This document shows positions 35,101 through 46,212 of a DNA stretch of 64,000 nucleotides, piece after piece. Numbering within the stretch: position 1 is the first letter of the stretch; the number at the start of each line of letters is the position of its first letter. The DNA is from Scenedesmus sp. ARA3. Its lineage: Eukaryota; Chlorophyta; Chlorophyceae; Sphaeropleales; Scenedesmaceae. The DNA lies in NCBI GenBank assembly GCA_004335835.1, contig RWJK01001679.1, positions 1 through 64,000 of the forward strand, read 5' to 3'. The notes beneath the pieces are model-generated. The model was given only the letters and a program-made list of their open reading frames with translations. It did not search any database and was not told where the DNA came from. The translations under genes were made by a program, and so were the position numbers.

Positions 35101-38100
35101 CTTACGAGCCCAGCTCAGCATGTGTCCGCTGCTGCATCTGCCGACCTGCCGTGTATGCACCACACGCTGCTCAGTTCGTGCCGGCTGCTGTTTCATTGCC
35201 TGACATGTGTCTGCGTAACGCTGCGGCAGGGCTCGCCGGTGGCGCGCAAGGCCATTGTGGTCGCGCCAGCCACGCTTGTGGCAAACTGGGGCAAGGAGGT
35301 CAACAAGTGGCTGGGCAGTGAGCGGCTGCGCTTCATCCAGCTGCCACAGGGGCCTGAGGCGGCCGCCAAGGTGCGGCCCTGCAGCAGCGCGGCTTGTGCA
35401 TTGTAGCTAAGCGTGCAAGTTGAGGGGTTCATGGGACTGTATGGCCACACGTTCTGTGCTTGCATGAAAGTGGCACAGGGCAGGGCCGACAGAGGTTTTC
35501 ATGTGGCTCCAGGCACCGCAAACAGCAGACTAGCACTGAAAGCAGCTCACAGCATTATGTACTTGCTGTGAGAGTACGACAAGCAGAGGTTGACACTGCT
35601 GCTCACGCCAAGACACACTGCCTCTGCTGCCGCGCAGGTGCAAGACTTCAAGCTGGGCAATGTCTGGAGGCTGCTGATTGGCAGGTGTGGCCACAATTTC
35701 AACTTGACTGGCTGTAGTTGTGCTCCTGGCCTTTGTTTTCCAACAGCCAACACACGCATCAGCCTTGACAGAGAGCTCCAGCAGGACCTGTGTAACAGCC
35801 TGCGCGCCTCAATGTGTTGCCTGCTCCTCCAGCTTTGCCATCACCTCAGGCCAGCTGAACTGATGATCATCTGTCCTGCTGCAGCTACGAGACGCTGCGC
35901 AAGCACACAGAGGCGCTGGCAGGCGTGTGTGACGTGCTGGTGTGTGACGAGGGGCACCGGCTGAAAGCCACAGGCGGCAACAAGACCATCGACGCACTGC
36001 AGCAGCTGGGCTGCAAGCGGCGCATCGTGCTGACAGGCACGCCGCTGCAGGTGGGCACATGAATTTGACTTTGACTTGGTGGTTGCCCAATGGAGCTGTC
36101 GTTGGCTCAAAACCGGGCTGTTTTCCCGTCGCCTGATACACATTGTTAACCCTGAGGCAGCCATGGGTGGTGTGACGGCATGTGCATGTATATTCTATGC
36201 GGGTCAAACAGACTGTGCTTTGTCAAGGCGCATGTGCTGCTGGCAAACAAACACGCGCAATCTCAGCCTGCCAGTTGCTGCAGCACGTGTGATTGTGACT
36301 GTTGTCATGTGCTGCCTGCAAAGAATGCGAAAGTTGATGGTGCACAGCTGACAACCTGTAATCATGAGGCTGCATTCTTGCAGCAGGACAGTCTTCACCT
36401 CAGGGCCAGAGCTGACTGGCTACTACGCCTTGTACATCTCCCTGTGCCCTGGTGCCTGCCTGCTGCTGCAGAACAACCTGCAGGAGCTGCATGCGCTGCT
36501 GAGCTTTGCTGTGGGTGACGTGCTGGGCACGGCCTCGCAGTTCAAGAGGATCTACGGTGCGCATAGGGCCTGGCATGCACATGCAGCACATTGTATGCTG
36601 TGTCAAAAGCCTTAGATGGACGTGCGTACCGCAGAGATCCTGGCACGCATATGCCTCACCTTGCTGTGGTGCTGCTTGTGGGCGGCAGCACCTGCTTCTG
36701 CTACAAATGAGGCAGGCCCACCAGTGACACCCAATGCTGAACATTGATAGACCAGGCTAGCATGGCTCAGCTGGTGATGACGCGCACCATGGCTATTGCG
36801 GCGCAGGCGACCCAATCACGCGCTCACGCGACAAGGACGCCAGCAGCAAAGAAAGGGAGCTAGGGGCAGCCAGGGCAGAGTGAGTAGCAGTGGCCATGCT
36901 CAACATAACCATCCAGCTTGCATTGCTCTGCTGCTGCATGACACTGTCAAGGTCAAGCTGAGGGCGTGCTGCTTGGTATGTGGGTAGCTGAGCTCCCGCG
37001 CTTGCTTGCTTTGCCGTACTGCAGGGAGCTGCAGCGCCAGACAGCCACTTTCATCCTCCGGCGCACACAGGTGTGTGTGGTGCTGACAGGTGCCAGCAGG
37101 CACGCACCTTGTGCCAGCAGCTGCAGGCAATTGTCATGTGGCGGCATTATCTTCATGGCCAAATGGCAGACAACCTTGCTAAGCGCAGCAGCAGTGCCAG
37201 CAACCATAAGCTTTGCCTGACTTGCTTGAATGTGATGTGTGTTCTGTCCTGTGCTTGCAGGAGGTGCTGTCCAAGCACTTGCCGCCGCTGGCTGTGCACA
37301 CAGTCTTCTGCCAGCCTTCACCGCTGCAGGTGAGCAGCAGCTGCGAATTTACGTGTGCTCTGCTACTTGACAGCAGCGCGGAATGGTGCCACACTCGCAG
37401 CCGCATGCAGCATCACGTCCTTTGTTGCTGTCAGCACCTCTGGCCGCTTCCTGTCACCCACAGCAACATCGCATAACTGCGCAACTGGTATTATAGTACA
37501 GCACCAAAGGCACATAAGCTACATTGTGCACTCTGTTGCTATGTGTTGCCACCCCGCGCTGCAGGTGGAGGTGTACAGGGGCCTGCTGCGCAGCAAGAAG
37601 ATGACCAGCCTGCTGTATGGTGCAGGCAGCGGGACAGCCGACTCCGAGGGCGTGCTGCCAGCCATCACGCTGCTGCGCAAGCTCTGCAACCACCCCAAGC
37701 TGCTGCTGCAGGACGGCGCAGCGCAGCAGCAGCCGCTGCAGCATGCGGTGCTGCAGGGCAATGCGAGGCTGGTAGATGTTGCGGCAGCGCTGCTGCAGGA
37801 GCAGCTGGGGGTGTGCAGGCAGCCTGTTGAAGCAGTGGAGCTGTCAGGTGGGGTGGTGTTGCAGCTGCACTGAATGCAGCAAGCATTGCAGGGGCTTGTG
37901 GCATGGACCAGATTGCGGACATTCGTGGTGTCATCGAGCTTGGATGTGTGGCAGCAAGGTGGTGTGCAACTTCACCTGCAGCATTGTCACCAGAACGAGG
38001 ACCCATTGTAGGAAGGGATCATGCTAGCATGCTGAGAGCACTGTGCTGCCTGCTGTGCCTCCTCCTGCAGGCAAGCTGCAGGCGTTGGCAGCAGTGCTGG

Positions 38101-40016
38101 ATGGCGCAATCCATGCAGAGGGCAGCAAGGTGGTGGTGGTGTCCACTTCCACATCAGCCCTGGACCTGATCGACAACCTGCTGTGTGGCCCACGGGGGTG
38201 AGCACAATGTAGCGCACCAAAACGGGCTTGACACACTGCAAGCGCCAATATTGTGATGAAACTTTGATACGTGTGCTGTTTTGTGGTGATGTGAGTGCGC
38301 TGGTGTGCGGTGATCATCTAGCTGCTCTGTGCAATAACAGCGCAGATTGACGTGGGGGCTCCCGCAGACAGTACACGTGCATGCACATGACCCGCTTTTG
38401 CTGCTGCTGATGCTGCTGATGCTGCAGGTGGCAGAGTGTGCGCATTGATGGCGGCACCAGCGTTGATGAGCGGCAGACTATCGTGGACAACTTCAACTGC
38501 AGGGGCGTGGGCCAGGTGAGCGCAGCAGCGGCAGCAGCTGGCAGCCATCCACTCAGCACAAACCTGGGTGCTGCGTGCACCCCAATGCACGCCATGTCTC
38601 CGTGCTGGAGTTACTCAGCTGTGTCATGGTACCAGAGCTGGCTCAGAAGTAGGTGCTAGTGCTTGATTAGTTGTTGCTTTGGCTGTTGTACTGAGCACGC
38701 GTGGTGTGCACTGCAGGTGTTCCTGCTGTCAACACGGGCTGGAGGTGCAGGGCTGAACCTGATTGGTGCCAACCACCTGGTAAGGCATAAATCTACTACA
38801 CAGTTCACCGACTGTTCAGTAGCTAGCCAGCAGCGCTTACTGCAGTGATGCCTGCTACAGTGCTGCTGTCATTGCTGCTGCCAGCTGGACTGAGAGCGTG
38901 GATGCCACACTGCAGTGGGTTGTGGATTGAGCAGTCCTACCAGCTGTAGCAGGACACCCTCAGACGGACTTATTGCCCCCTTGGCAATGGACCACAGCAT
39001 CAAGATGATGATCATCAACAGGCACATTGGCTGGCTGTTGAGAGTTCAGCTGTTGACAGAGAGTTAGCATTGTTCATGTAGGCAGTGGACATAAGCTGGC
39101 GTCAAAACTGAGCTGTATTGTTGTGACTTCATCTTTCCGCAGGTGCTGTACGACTCCGACTGGAACCCTGCCATGGACAAGCAGGCCATGGCGCGCATCT
39201 GGCGCGACGGCCAGAAGCGGCCCTGCTTCGTGCACCGCATGCTCACCACAGGCACCATTGAGGAGAAGGTGAGGCGTGCTCCATTCGGAGGCGCTCTGCC
39301 ACAGCAGCGGCAGCGGCAGCAGCAAAATTAGGTGTGGGTTCTGCAACCAATCCACAATAATTTGGACATTGTCTCCAGGAGCTTGCATGTCAGGTTCGTC
39401 CAAGCCAGACAACACCTATTGTCAGGACACTGGCAGCTCTCACACTGTGACCGCTGCAGCAGCTCACATACTAGCGAGACTCAACAGGATGCCCACTAAC
39501 CTCCTCCACTGACCTCCTGTTAATCAACCGATACTGAAACCACTTTGTGTTGTGGCTGGCCTGCAGGTGTACCAGCGGCAGATCATGAAGTCTGACCTGG
39601 CCAGCGCCACCATGGTGTCAGGCAGCAGCGCAGCCGGGCTGTCGCAGAACGAGCTGAAGCAGCTGTTCAGCTTGGAGCTAGGCACGGAGTGCGCCACAAA
39701 GCAGCTGCTGCAGTCATGCAAGGCTGGCGAGGGTGTGGTGTGGCTCACCTTGCCTGAGGCTGGAGCAGCAGCTGGCGATGTAGCAGCAGACAGCAGTGGC
39801 AGCATACCCAGGGCGCTGGCAGCGGCGGTGGCGGCTGGGGCAGTCACTGCGATTAATAGGGAGCTGCAGCCGGGTGACCTAGCACTGCTGCATCAGCATC
39901 AGCAGGAGCAGGTGTCGGTGGATGCTGGCAACTCAAGCAGCGCGGCAGCAGCAGCACCAGTTGCCTTGGCTGATGATGTAGACCAGCTTGAGGTGGAGTC
40001 GGAGGATGACGACTGA
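32139..40016 (+). CDS. RAD54B: RAD54B-type SNF2 DNA translocase for homologous recombination
   Basis: Nineteen exons: 32139-32486, 32799-32885, 33209-33324, 33663-33948, 34328-34461, 34908-34962, 35230-35370, 35638-35684, 35885-36050, 36472-36556, 36807-36879, 37025-37070, 37261-37329, 37565-37847, 38071-38197, 38428-38515, 38717-38779, 39143-39268 and 39567-40016. All phases close, 929 aa. The N-terminal half has the ZGRF1-like (DUF2439) domain found in RAD54B ([49 protein letters not shown]). The SNF2 core follows: [18 protein letters not shown], Walker A DEMGLGKT near residue 325 split by intron 5, VCDEGHRLK near 427, [46 protein letters not shown] and [14 protein letters not shown]54B/Rdh54 remodels Rad51 or Dmc1 filaments and nucleosomes. 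The C-terminal region is Ala/Gln-rich with an acidic end. An alternative TTG start at 32100 was not used. Confidence 0.93.
34486..34622 (+). repeat. Three partial copies of the RAD54B exon 5 end inside intron 5
   Basis: Copies of the sequence coding ADEMGLG plus the donor (GAGATGGGCCTGGGGTG on the plus strand) occur at about 34486-34510, 34521-34573 and 34597-34622, after the true exon end at 34461. The middle copy extends back through the codons for [16 protein letters not shown]. They duplicate the Walker A region together with a GT. Confidence 0.85.
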
Positions 40017-40333
40017 GGACGCCAGCCGAGTTGTATGTGGCATATTGTCAAGGTGATTGTCACTGCTGGAGCAGCGCCCGCCATGCAGTGTAGCCGCTGA
40101 GCGGTAGGCGCCCTGCATGGCACTTGGGACATAAGCCCTAGTCACAGTTGTCATGCCTCCTCATAGTGACATGTGCTGGGTGCTGCTTTCGTCTCCACTT
40201 GACTGTTGCAGTGACTTGTGCATGTGTTTGTGAAGCAACGCGGAGCCGAACTGGTGATACTCAGCGTGACTTCAAGCAGCACAGGAGCAGCAACACTCTA
40301 CACAACAGCAGCAGCAGCAAGAATCACACCACC
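40017..40333. other. Short spacer between RAD54B and TIM8
   Basis: About 320 bp carrying the RAD54B 3' UTR and the TIM8 promoter. No TGTAA was found; nothing coding is seen. Confidence 0.4.
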
Positions 40334-40591
40334 ATGGCAGACAAGAACGCAGGCCCGTCGCCACAGTTGCAGGCGTTTATTGAGCGCGAACAGCAGCTAG
40401 CACAAGTGCAGACAATGATCGCCACGTTAACAGAAGTCTGCTTTGAGAAGTGCATAAGCTCGCCGGGCTCGTACCTTAGCAGCAGGGAGACCAGTTGCGT
40501 AGAAAACTGCGCCAAGCGGTTTGTAGACACCACGCAGTTCATCCTGCAGCGGGCGGCACACAAGGCTGAAAGCAACTCGTCAGGTTTCTGA
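40334..40591 (+). CDS. TIM8: Small Tim chaperone, Tim8 type
   Basis: A single exon of 85 aa, the only intronless gene in the window. Small Tims are intermembrane-space chaperones that carry hydrophobic precursors across the mitochondrial intermembrane space; Tim8 works as a hexamer with Tim13. The twin CX3C motif is present as CFEKC and CVENC, separated by a short loop (ISSPGSYLSSRETS), flanked by two amphipathic helices. Features typical of Tim8 are LQAFIEREQQLAQVQ before the first motif and RFVDTTQFIL after the second. The ATG is preceded by ACC in a good context (ACCATGG). An upstream in-frame extension to 40148 gives no targeting or conserved sequence and is not used. Tim13 is the main alternative but the helix sequence favours Tim8. 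Confidence 0.88.
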   Translation: MADKNAGPSPQLQAFIEREQQLAQVQTMIATLTEVCFEKCISSPGSYLSSRETSCVENCAKRFVDTTQFILQRAAHKAESNSSGF

Positions 40592-42493
40592 GGCAGCCAC
40601 CAGCAAGTGAGTGCCCCTGATCTGCTTGCCCTGATGCACCTGAACCATTGAGGGAGGTCAGAGAATATGCAATATACAACTTCTCAACTGCAATTGCCTG
40701 TTGTTGCTGCCGCAGGCTACTGGGTGGATGTGGGGCCATGGCACCGGATGTGTAGCGCAGCAGCAGCAGCAGCATGGACAGCAGCAGGCCTGACTGCCAA
40801 AATGTCGGGGTACAGACAGCAGTTGACGGCAGGCGGCATGCGTGTGGGTTCCTGGAGCTAAACCCGTTTGATGTCCTGTCCATGCATGCTGATGCATAGC
40901 ATCGGCAACAGCATGTGTGCTACTTCAAGCTCGCTGTCTGCCAGCTGCAGTGGTGTGTGGCATGGGACTCCAGCTATGCAGGACATCTTTCACAGCCATT
41001 GAGCGCAAAATATGGTTCATTGCTGCAGCAGGCATAGCAGTGCCTGATGGTGGCAATGGGTGCTTATGTTGGTGCATGCTGGCGCAGGAGCTTGCAGGGG
41101 CAAGAGCGCAGGCACAGCAATTAGCAGCGTAGGGTGCAAGTGCGGCGCATGACAGCTGACGATGCTTTTGCTCGGGCAGTGAGACGATGCTCTGTTTGCA
41201 GCATACGCTGTGACAGCATATTGCAGTGTGACTCGTTGCACACGGCGTGAGGTCGCAGCATACGTGTGATGCTTGGCTGCAGAGCAGTTGTCTCGTTGCC
41301 TTGCAGCTGGCTGGCAGCCCTGACGTGCACAGCTGCAGCAACTGCTGGTCCTGTGCTTCCCAGGCGTTTACCAGGCGTTTACAATAGGCACCCCAGCTGT
41401 TTCTCACAATAGGCTGGAGTTTCCAATCGGGCTTGCTTTACGGTGCGCGTTTGAGGCCGTGATGGTGCTGTGGCTGTGGGCCTCCGTGCATGCACGCACC
41501 AAACCAGCAGCTTCATGGGTGTGTATTCATGTTCTGATGGTTGTACGCCTGTCAGGCTGTGGGGAGTTTCCATCTTGAGTCACAAGGCCCCCAGCCTGTG
41601 TTCAAGAATTGCATGCACAGCTGGGCGAATCGGGTGCATGCCAGCAGTTGGCGCCTTTGCAATATGATGGGTCTTCTACTTGTCATGCATTCCTTTTATT
41701 ATTCAAAATATATTTGTGCTGAAAGTTGGTTGTATGCATGGCAAGTGCCTCAGCTGTAAAGCTGTGCATGCACTGCATGCGTGGCACGCTTGTATCTTGA
41801 AGCAGTAGCACTTCCCGGCAAAAAAGGTGCATGCCATGTAACGTTCTCCTCGTACAACTTGGCATGCAGTGGCTGCAATGGCAATCAGGTGAAACAGGGG
41901 TATGCACACCATGTACATTTGAGATGTGTATTGTCAGGAGCTCGCATGCAGGTGGGGGTGGGCTCAGCAGGCTGTCGCAGCAGAGCTGGGAACGCGTTGC
42001 ATGATGTTTGCATGCAGCGCCAGATGCTGCAGTCTTTCGACTGCCTCGACTAAACATGCATTAGATTGACTATGTTGAAGTTGCCTCGAAAGCAGCAGCG
42101 ACTAGGACGCCTGTGCCTGGTAGTATGCTGCCCAGGCTTGAACAGAGGGGGGCAGCAGCAGCAGCTGTGGCAACCGATCTGCAGCAGCATGGACGCATCT
42201 CTTCGCTGAAAGTAACTATCAGAAGTGTTGAATGACTTGTAGCACAGTTCAGTACAGCAGCTGGGATGCCTGAGGCCGCTCGAGCCGTTCGTCGTGTTGA
42301 CTGAACCGCGGTAACATGGCTTTGCCAAGGTTCCCGGTCTTCTGACACGGCCTTTACCTTGCGCTGCGGTATCAAGTCTGTTGCGTTGTGTTCTTCTGTT
42401 GAACAGCTGTTTTTGCGTGTGCTACCCGTGTCTAAGCAGTAGCGTGGGGACACTGCTCCGGAAGAAGTGCTGAACGTGCGACCGTCAGGCGAA
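40592..42493. other. Intergenic, 1.9 kb
   Basis: Between TIM8 and the F-box gene. TGTAA occurs at 41754-41758, 1.1 kb after TIM8, which is far for a poly(A) signal. No exon with family similarity and no repeat array was recognised in either strand. Confidence 0.4.
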
Positions 42494-44867
42494 ATGGCAA
42501 GCATGGATGTATTGTATGCTCCGGTTGCAAAAAAGCAGAGGGTGATTGAGCCTGCGGCAGCCAGCGCCCCATCAAACAACGCAGTGGATGCGGACATTCA
42601 GCTGGAGCCCGCTAGCATGCTGCTAAGCGTGCCTCGGGAAGTGCTAGTGCAAATTCTGAGTTTTATGGATGCTCCGGGCCTGCTTGCAGTCAGCCAGGTC
42701 TGCAAGGCGTTCAGGGCCTTCGACAGCAGCTCCAAGCTCAGGCTCGTTGAGTCTGTAGCTAGGACCCAGGCCGTGGCAGCATCTAGTGACCAATCAGGGC
42801 GCTGGAGGTGCGTGCAGTTGTGGGGCTGCTGCCGTCCTTGTTCCGTATGGGTTGCCGCGTTGCCGGGCTTACCCGCAGTCCCTGTTACAGCCATGTTTCA
42901 CGAGGAAATTGTTTTGTTATCAGCAGCGTGCGGCAGGGCGAACGACACCACTACAGCAGCAGTAGCTGCAGCAGGAGGTTGGGACCTGTTGCCTACCCTG
43001 ATGCATGCATGCATGCATGCATGCATGCATCTAGGGCGTGAGCACCCTGTTCCCTGTTGACCTGACTCACCGTGCCTGTGGTTACCTCCCGCAGGAGGCG
43101 CAGCTGGCTCACCAGGCTGTTCATAGAGGACTCTGGTGTGGGCTTCAGCAACTTCAAGTGGGCCAGCAGCTCACCAGCTGCTGCAGGTGTGCCGCCGCAG
43201 TACAAATTCATGCCACCCACAGCACCTGGCTCATACCTCAACATCAAGCTTGAGGGCATGGGCCCCAAGCTGCTGGTCTCGGACCTGTCAACAGCAGACC
43301 AGCCAGTGCTGCGCTGGCGCGTGGTGGTCCGCGGCAACACTGCTGTTGAGTTTGGCGTGGTGCCCCTCAGCATGGTGGTGAGTAACGAGCAGCATGAGCG
43401 AATGCGTGTTGTTTTGAATGTTGGCAGCAGCGTGGAATGTTTCAGCCATTTGCAATTGTGTGAGTTGCAGTGCGGTCATGGGCTTGAGCAGCTGAAGTAG
43501 CAGCAGGAGGAACAGCATGCAGCAAAGACCTTCATGCAACAACACAGTTTATGCAACAACACAGTTTGCAGGACAACGTCACATCTGCAGAGCAGCAACT
43601 GCTGTTTGCATAGCTCTTGCCGCTCATGGTCTTGTGGAGCTTTGGTTACTGGTAGGCTGCTTTATTCTGCAGGAACTTGGCTTTGCGCGTTCACTGTATG
43701 CATACTCACACCTGCTGCATGCTGTTGTTGCTACCTATTATTTCTGTCCTCCACATACAGGATGACGACAAGTCGCTGCACAAGTGCCACCAGGAGGAGA
43801 AGAAGTTTGAGCGGCTGCGTGGTAAACTGGCGGACGCTGAGCGGCCGACAGGCTTCTGCTCCAGCATCACAGTCGGCAGCATGCTGCCCTTTAAGACAGC
43901 CATCATGAAGGGCAGCGTGGTGGAGCTGCTGGCGCGGCGTGGCCGGCTGGAGATCCTGGTGCAGAACCCTCCAGATGGCCAGGAGCTGTACTGGCACAAC
44001 ACGCGCACAGTGCCCAAGCCATACAAGGGCCCGCGCGAGGTGCGCTTTGAGCAGGACTTCTCCCCCAACCATGATGTGAAGCTGGCGCTGACCAGCTGGG
44101 CACACGGCGCATTTGATGTGCTGCACCCCGCGCCAGGCAGCAGGCTGCTTGGGCAGGACATGCAGCGTGCGTGGGACCGGGCGGTGCAGCCGTGGAGCAA
44201 CAGCGGGGGAAGCAGCAGTGAGGAGGATGAGGAGGGTGGTGATGGTGGCAGGGCACGCCGCGCTAGCAGGGCGCAGCAAGGATCACCGCTGCAGCTGCAG
44301 GAGCAGCAGCAAAACGCAGCTGTAGAGCAGGTTGACGATGTGGTGGTAGCTGACGGGCCACAGCAGGCAGCAGCGCAGCAGCAGCAGCAGCAGGCACGTC
44401 AGCAGCAGCTCAGGCAGCAGCTGTTGCAGCGGTTGATGCAGCAGCAGTCTGCGGCTCAGCAGCAGCAGCAAGCAGAGGCAGGTTCAAGCAGTGCAGCAGC
44501 TGCTCAGCAGCAGCAGCANNNNNNNNNNNNNNNNNNNNNNNNNNNNNNNNNNNNNNNNNNNNNNNNNNNNNNNNNNNNNNNNNNNNNNNNNNNNNNNNNN
44601 NNNNNNNNNNNNCAGCAGCAGCAGCAAGCAGAGGCAGGTTCAAGCAGTGCAGCAGCTGCTCAGCAGCAGCAGCAAGCAGAGGCAGGTTCAAGCAGTGCAG
44701 CAGCTGCTCAGCAGCAACAGCCAGCAGAGGCAGGTTTAAGCAGTGCAGCAGCTGCTGCTGCTGGTGCAGAAGCGGCAGCAGCTGCTGCTGCAGCAGCAGA
44801 GCCTGCTTCTACCAGCCCCACATCCGAAGAGTCTACTACCAGCAGAGATGGTCAGCTGCTGGCGTAA
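42494..44867 (+). CDS. F-box protein with C-terminal Gln/Ala repeat region (contains assembly gap)
   Basis: Three exons: 42494-42807, 43095-43377 and 43761-44867; phases close, and the reading frame stays open across the run of Ns, about 567 aa as assembled. The F-box is at residues about 45-80 (LLSVPREVLVQILSFMDAPG, then VSQVCKAFRAF), so it should bind SKP1 and act as a substrate adaptor of an SCF ubiquitin ligase. The middle region (WLTRLFIEDSGVGFSNFKWA, KLLVSDLSTADQPVLRW, GNTAVEFGVVPLSMV, GFCSSITVGSMLPFKTAIMK, GRLEILVQNPPDGQELYWHN) looks like a beta-rich substrate domain resembling SPRY-type folds, but I cannot name it firmly. The C-terminal part is a Gln/Ala repeat. The ATG was chosen over an upstream GTG at 42467. 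Confidence 0.78.
43001..43030. repeat. (ATGC)n tetranucleotide microsatellite
   Basis: Thirty bases of perfect ATGC repeat in intron 1 of the F-box gene. Confidence 0.95.
44457..44756 (+). repeat. 48-bp in-frame tandem repeat coding 16-residue units
   Basis: Each unit codes QQQQQAEAGSSSAAAA. Complete units lie at 44457-44504, 44613-44660 and 44661-44708, a variant at 44709-44756, and one is cut by the gap. Units are nearly identical, suggesting recent expansion. Confidence 0.9.
44519..44612. other. Assembly gap (94 N)
   Basis: A run of Ns inside the 48-bp coding repeat. True copy number of the repeat is therefore unknown. Confidence 1.
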
Positions 44868-46212
44868 TTTTGTTGAGTGAGCCGCAACATAGCTTTGCGG
44901 TGAGTTTGAGAGCCTGTGAATGTTGTCTTGCTAGTCAGCTGGCCCGTCCACTGCTAGCGGTTTTTTGGTGGCAAGCGGGTGCGCTGGCATCGCGGGGGAT
45001 TTGCAGGCAGTTGCTGCTTTGCAGGCTTTTCAAAAGGCTTGCAGGAGTTTTTCATACAGTCTGGCGCAGCAGGGTTGTGTGGCTCTGGGGACGATGGTGT
45101 GCTGGTGTGCTTGCATGCGGTGGCAATGCATGTGTTCAACGACGCAGCTGTGACAAGACTGGCCGTGTTGTGGCATCTCCTGGTCAGGCCACAAATGCCA
45201 TTCGATGTGCAGGTGATGCATCTCTTGTACATAATCAAGCTGCCGCGCTGCAGCTGGTAGGAAGACAGCATGTTCGTGAACAGTGCTGCAAAGTATGTTC
45301 TGACTTGTGGGGCTTGGTTGTGCCTTGCTGACATATGCTTTTGAATCAAGGCTGCTCTCCAGCAGCTTGAGCGTTGTCTGCTCTTGGCGGCGCTGATGGA
45401 GCGTCATGTGTGCGATGGGGAGGTGTTCACTTAGCTACTGCTATGTTTAGTCGGGAGCTGACACATGGGGCATTGTTGCCAACTTCTGGCAGACTTGCAA
45501 CTGTGCAACAGCGTTGTGCTTTTGAATATGTGCCTATGTGTGCCTATGCACGCGCAACAGCTTTGTTTGGCATCGGTAGTTGGCGAGCATGTTTGCTGTA
45601 CGGGCCTGTTGATTGCCTGTTCAAACAGAGTGACGCCTGCCTCCTACGTCAGCTTACGCGGCATGGCCAAGAGCCTTCAATGGTGGCCCCGTGTGTGCTT
45701 GCAGGCACTAGCTTTAGTGCCATCCAGAGCGAATGTATGTTGAGGCTGGTGTTTGCATGTTGGTCGGCTGCATCACAATTAGCTGACCCACTTTTGAATG
45801 TTCGCGTGTGTAGTGCTGGCGTGCCTGCAGCTGGCGCCTCCCTTCAGCCACTTTGTACGGCCATATCGTGCCAGGTGGGACTGCATTGGGTGCGCAGCAT
45901 CAAACCATGAACCCTATGCTTTGACTGCATTTCTTGACCACGAGCTGTGGCACTGTAATGTAACATGCTTTCTTTTTGGGTGTCCCAAAGTGTGTCCGTC
46001 AGCCAAATATACAATTCGAGGACATTGGAAACAGCACACGAGCTGCGGCAGTGGACTTCGTGAGCTCCTCCACATTTAGTCGCCCAACTATCGCAGAGAT
46101 TCCGATCCATGTGGAGAGCCTACTGTTTAAAACCACACTGTATTGAAGTGTACAATTGACGGCAGGAGTTCCTCAAGTACTGCCGAGCAACTTGCTTTTT
46201 CCTCAGGGCTGC
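44868..46212. other. Intergenic, 1.3 kb
   Basis: Between the F-box and LRRC34-like genes. TGTAA at 45954-45958 is far from the F-box stop. I cannot exclude a 5' exon of the LRR gene here, but none is convincing. Confidence 0.4.

Noticed and set aside
40148..40333. N-terminal extension of TIM8
   Set aside because: Small Tims have no cleaved presequence and the extension shows no conserved residues; the ATG at 40334 has good context.
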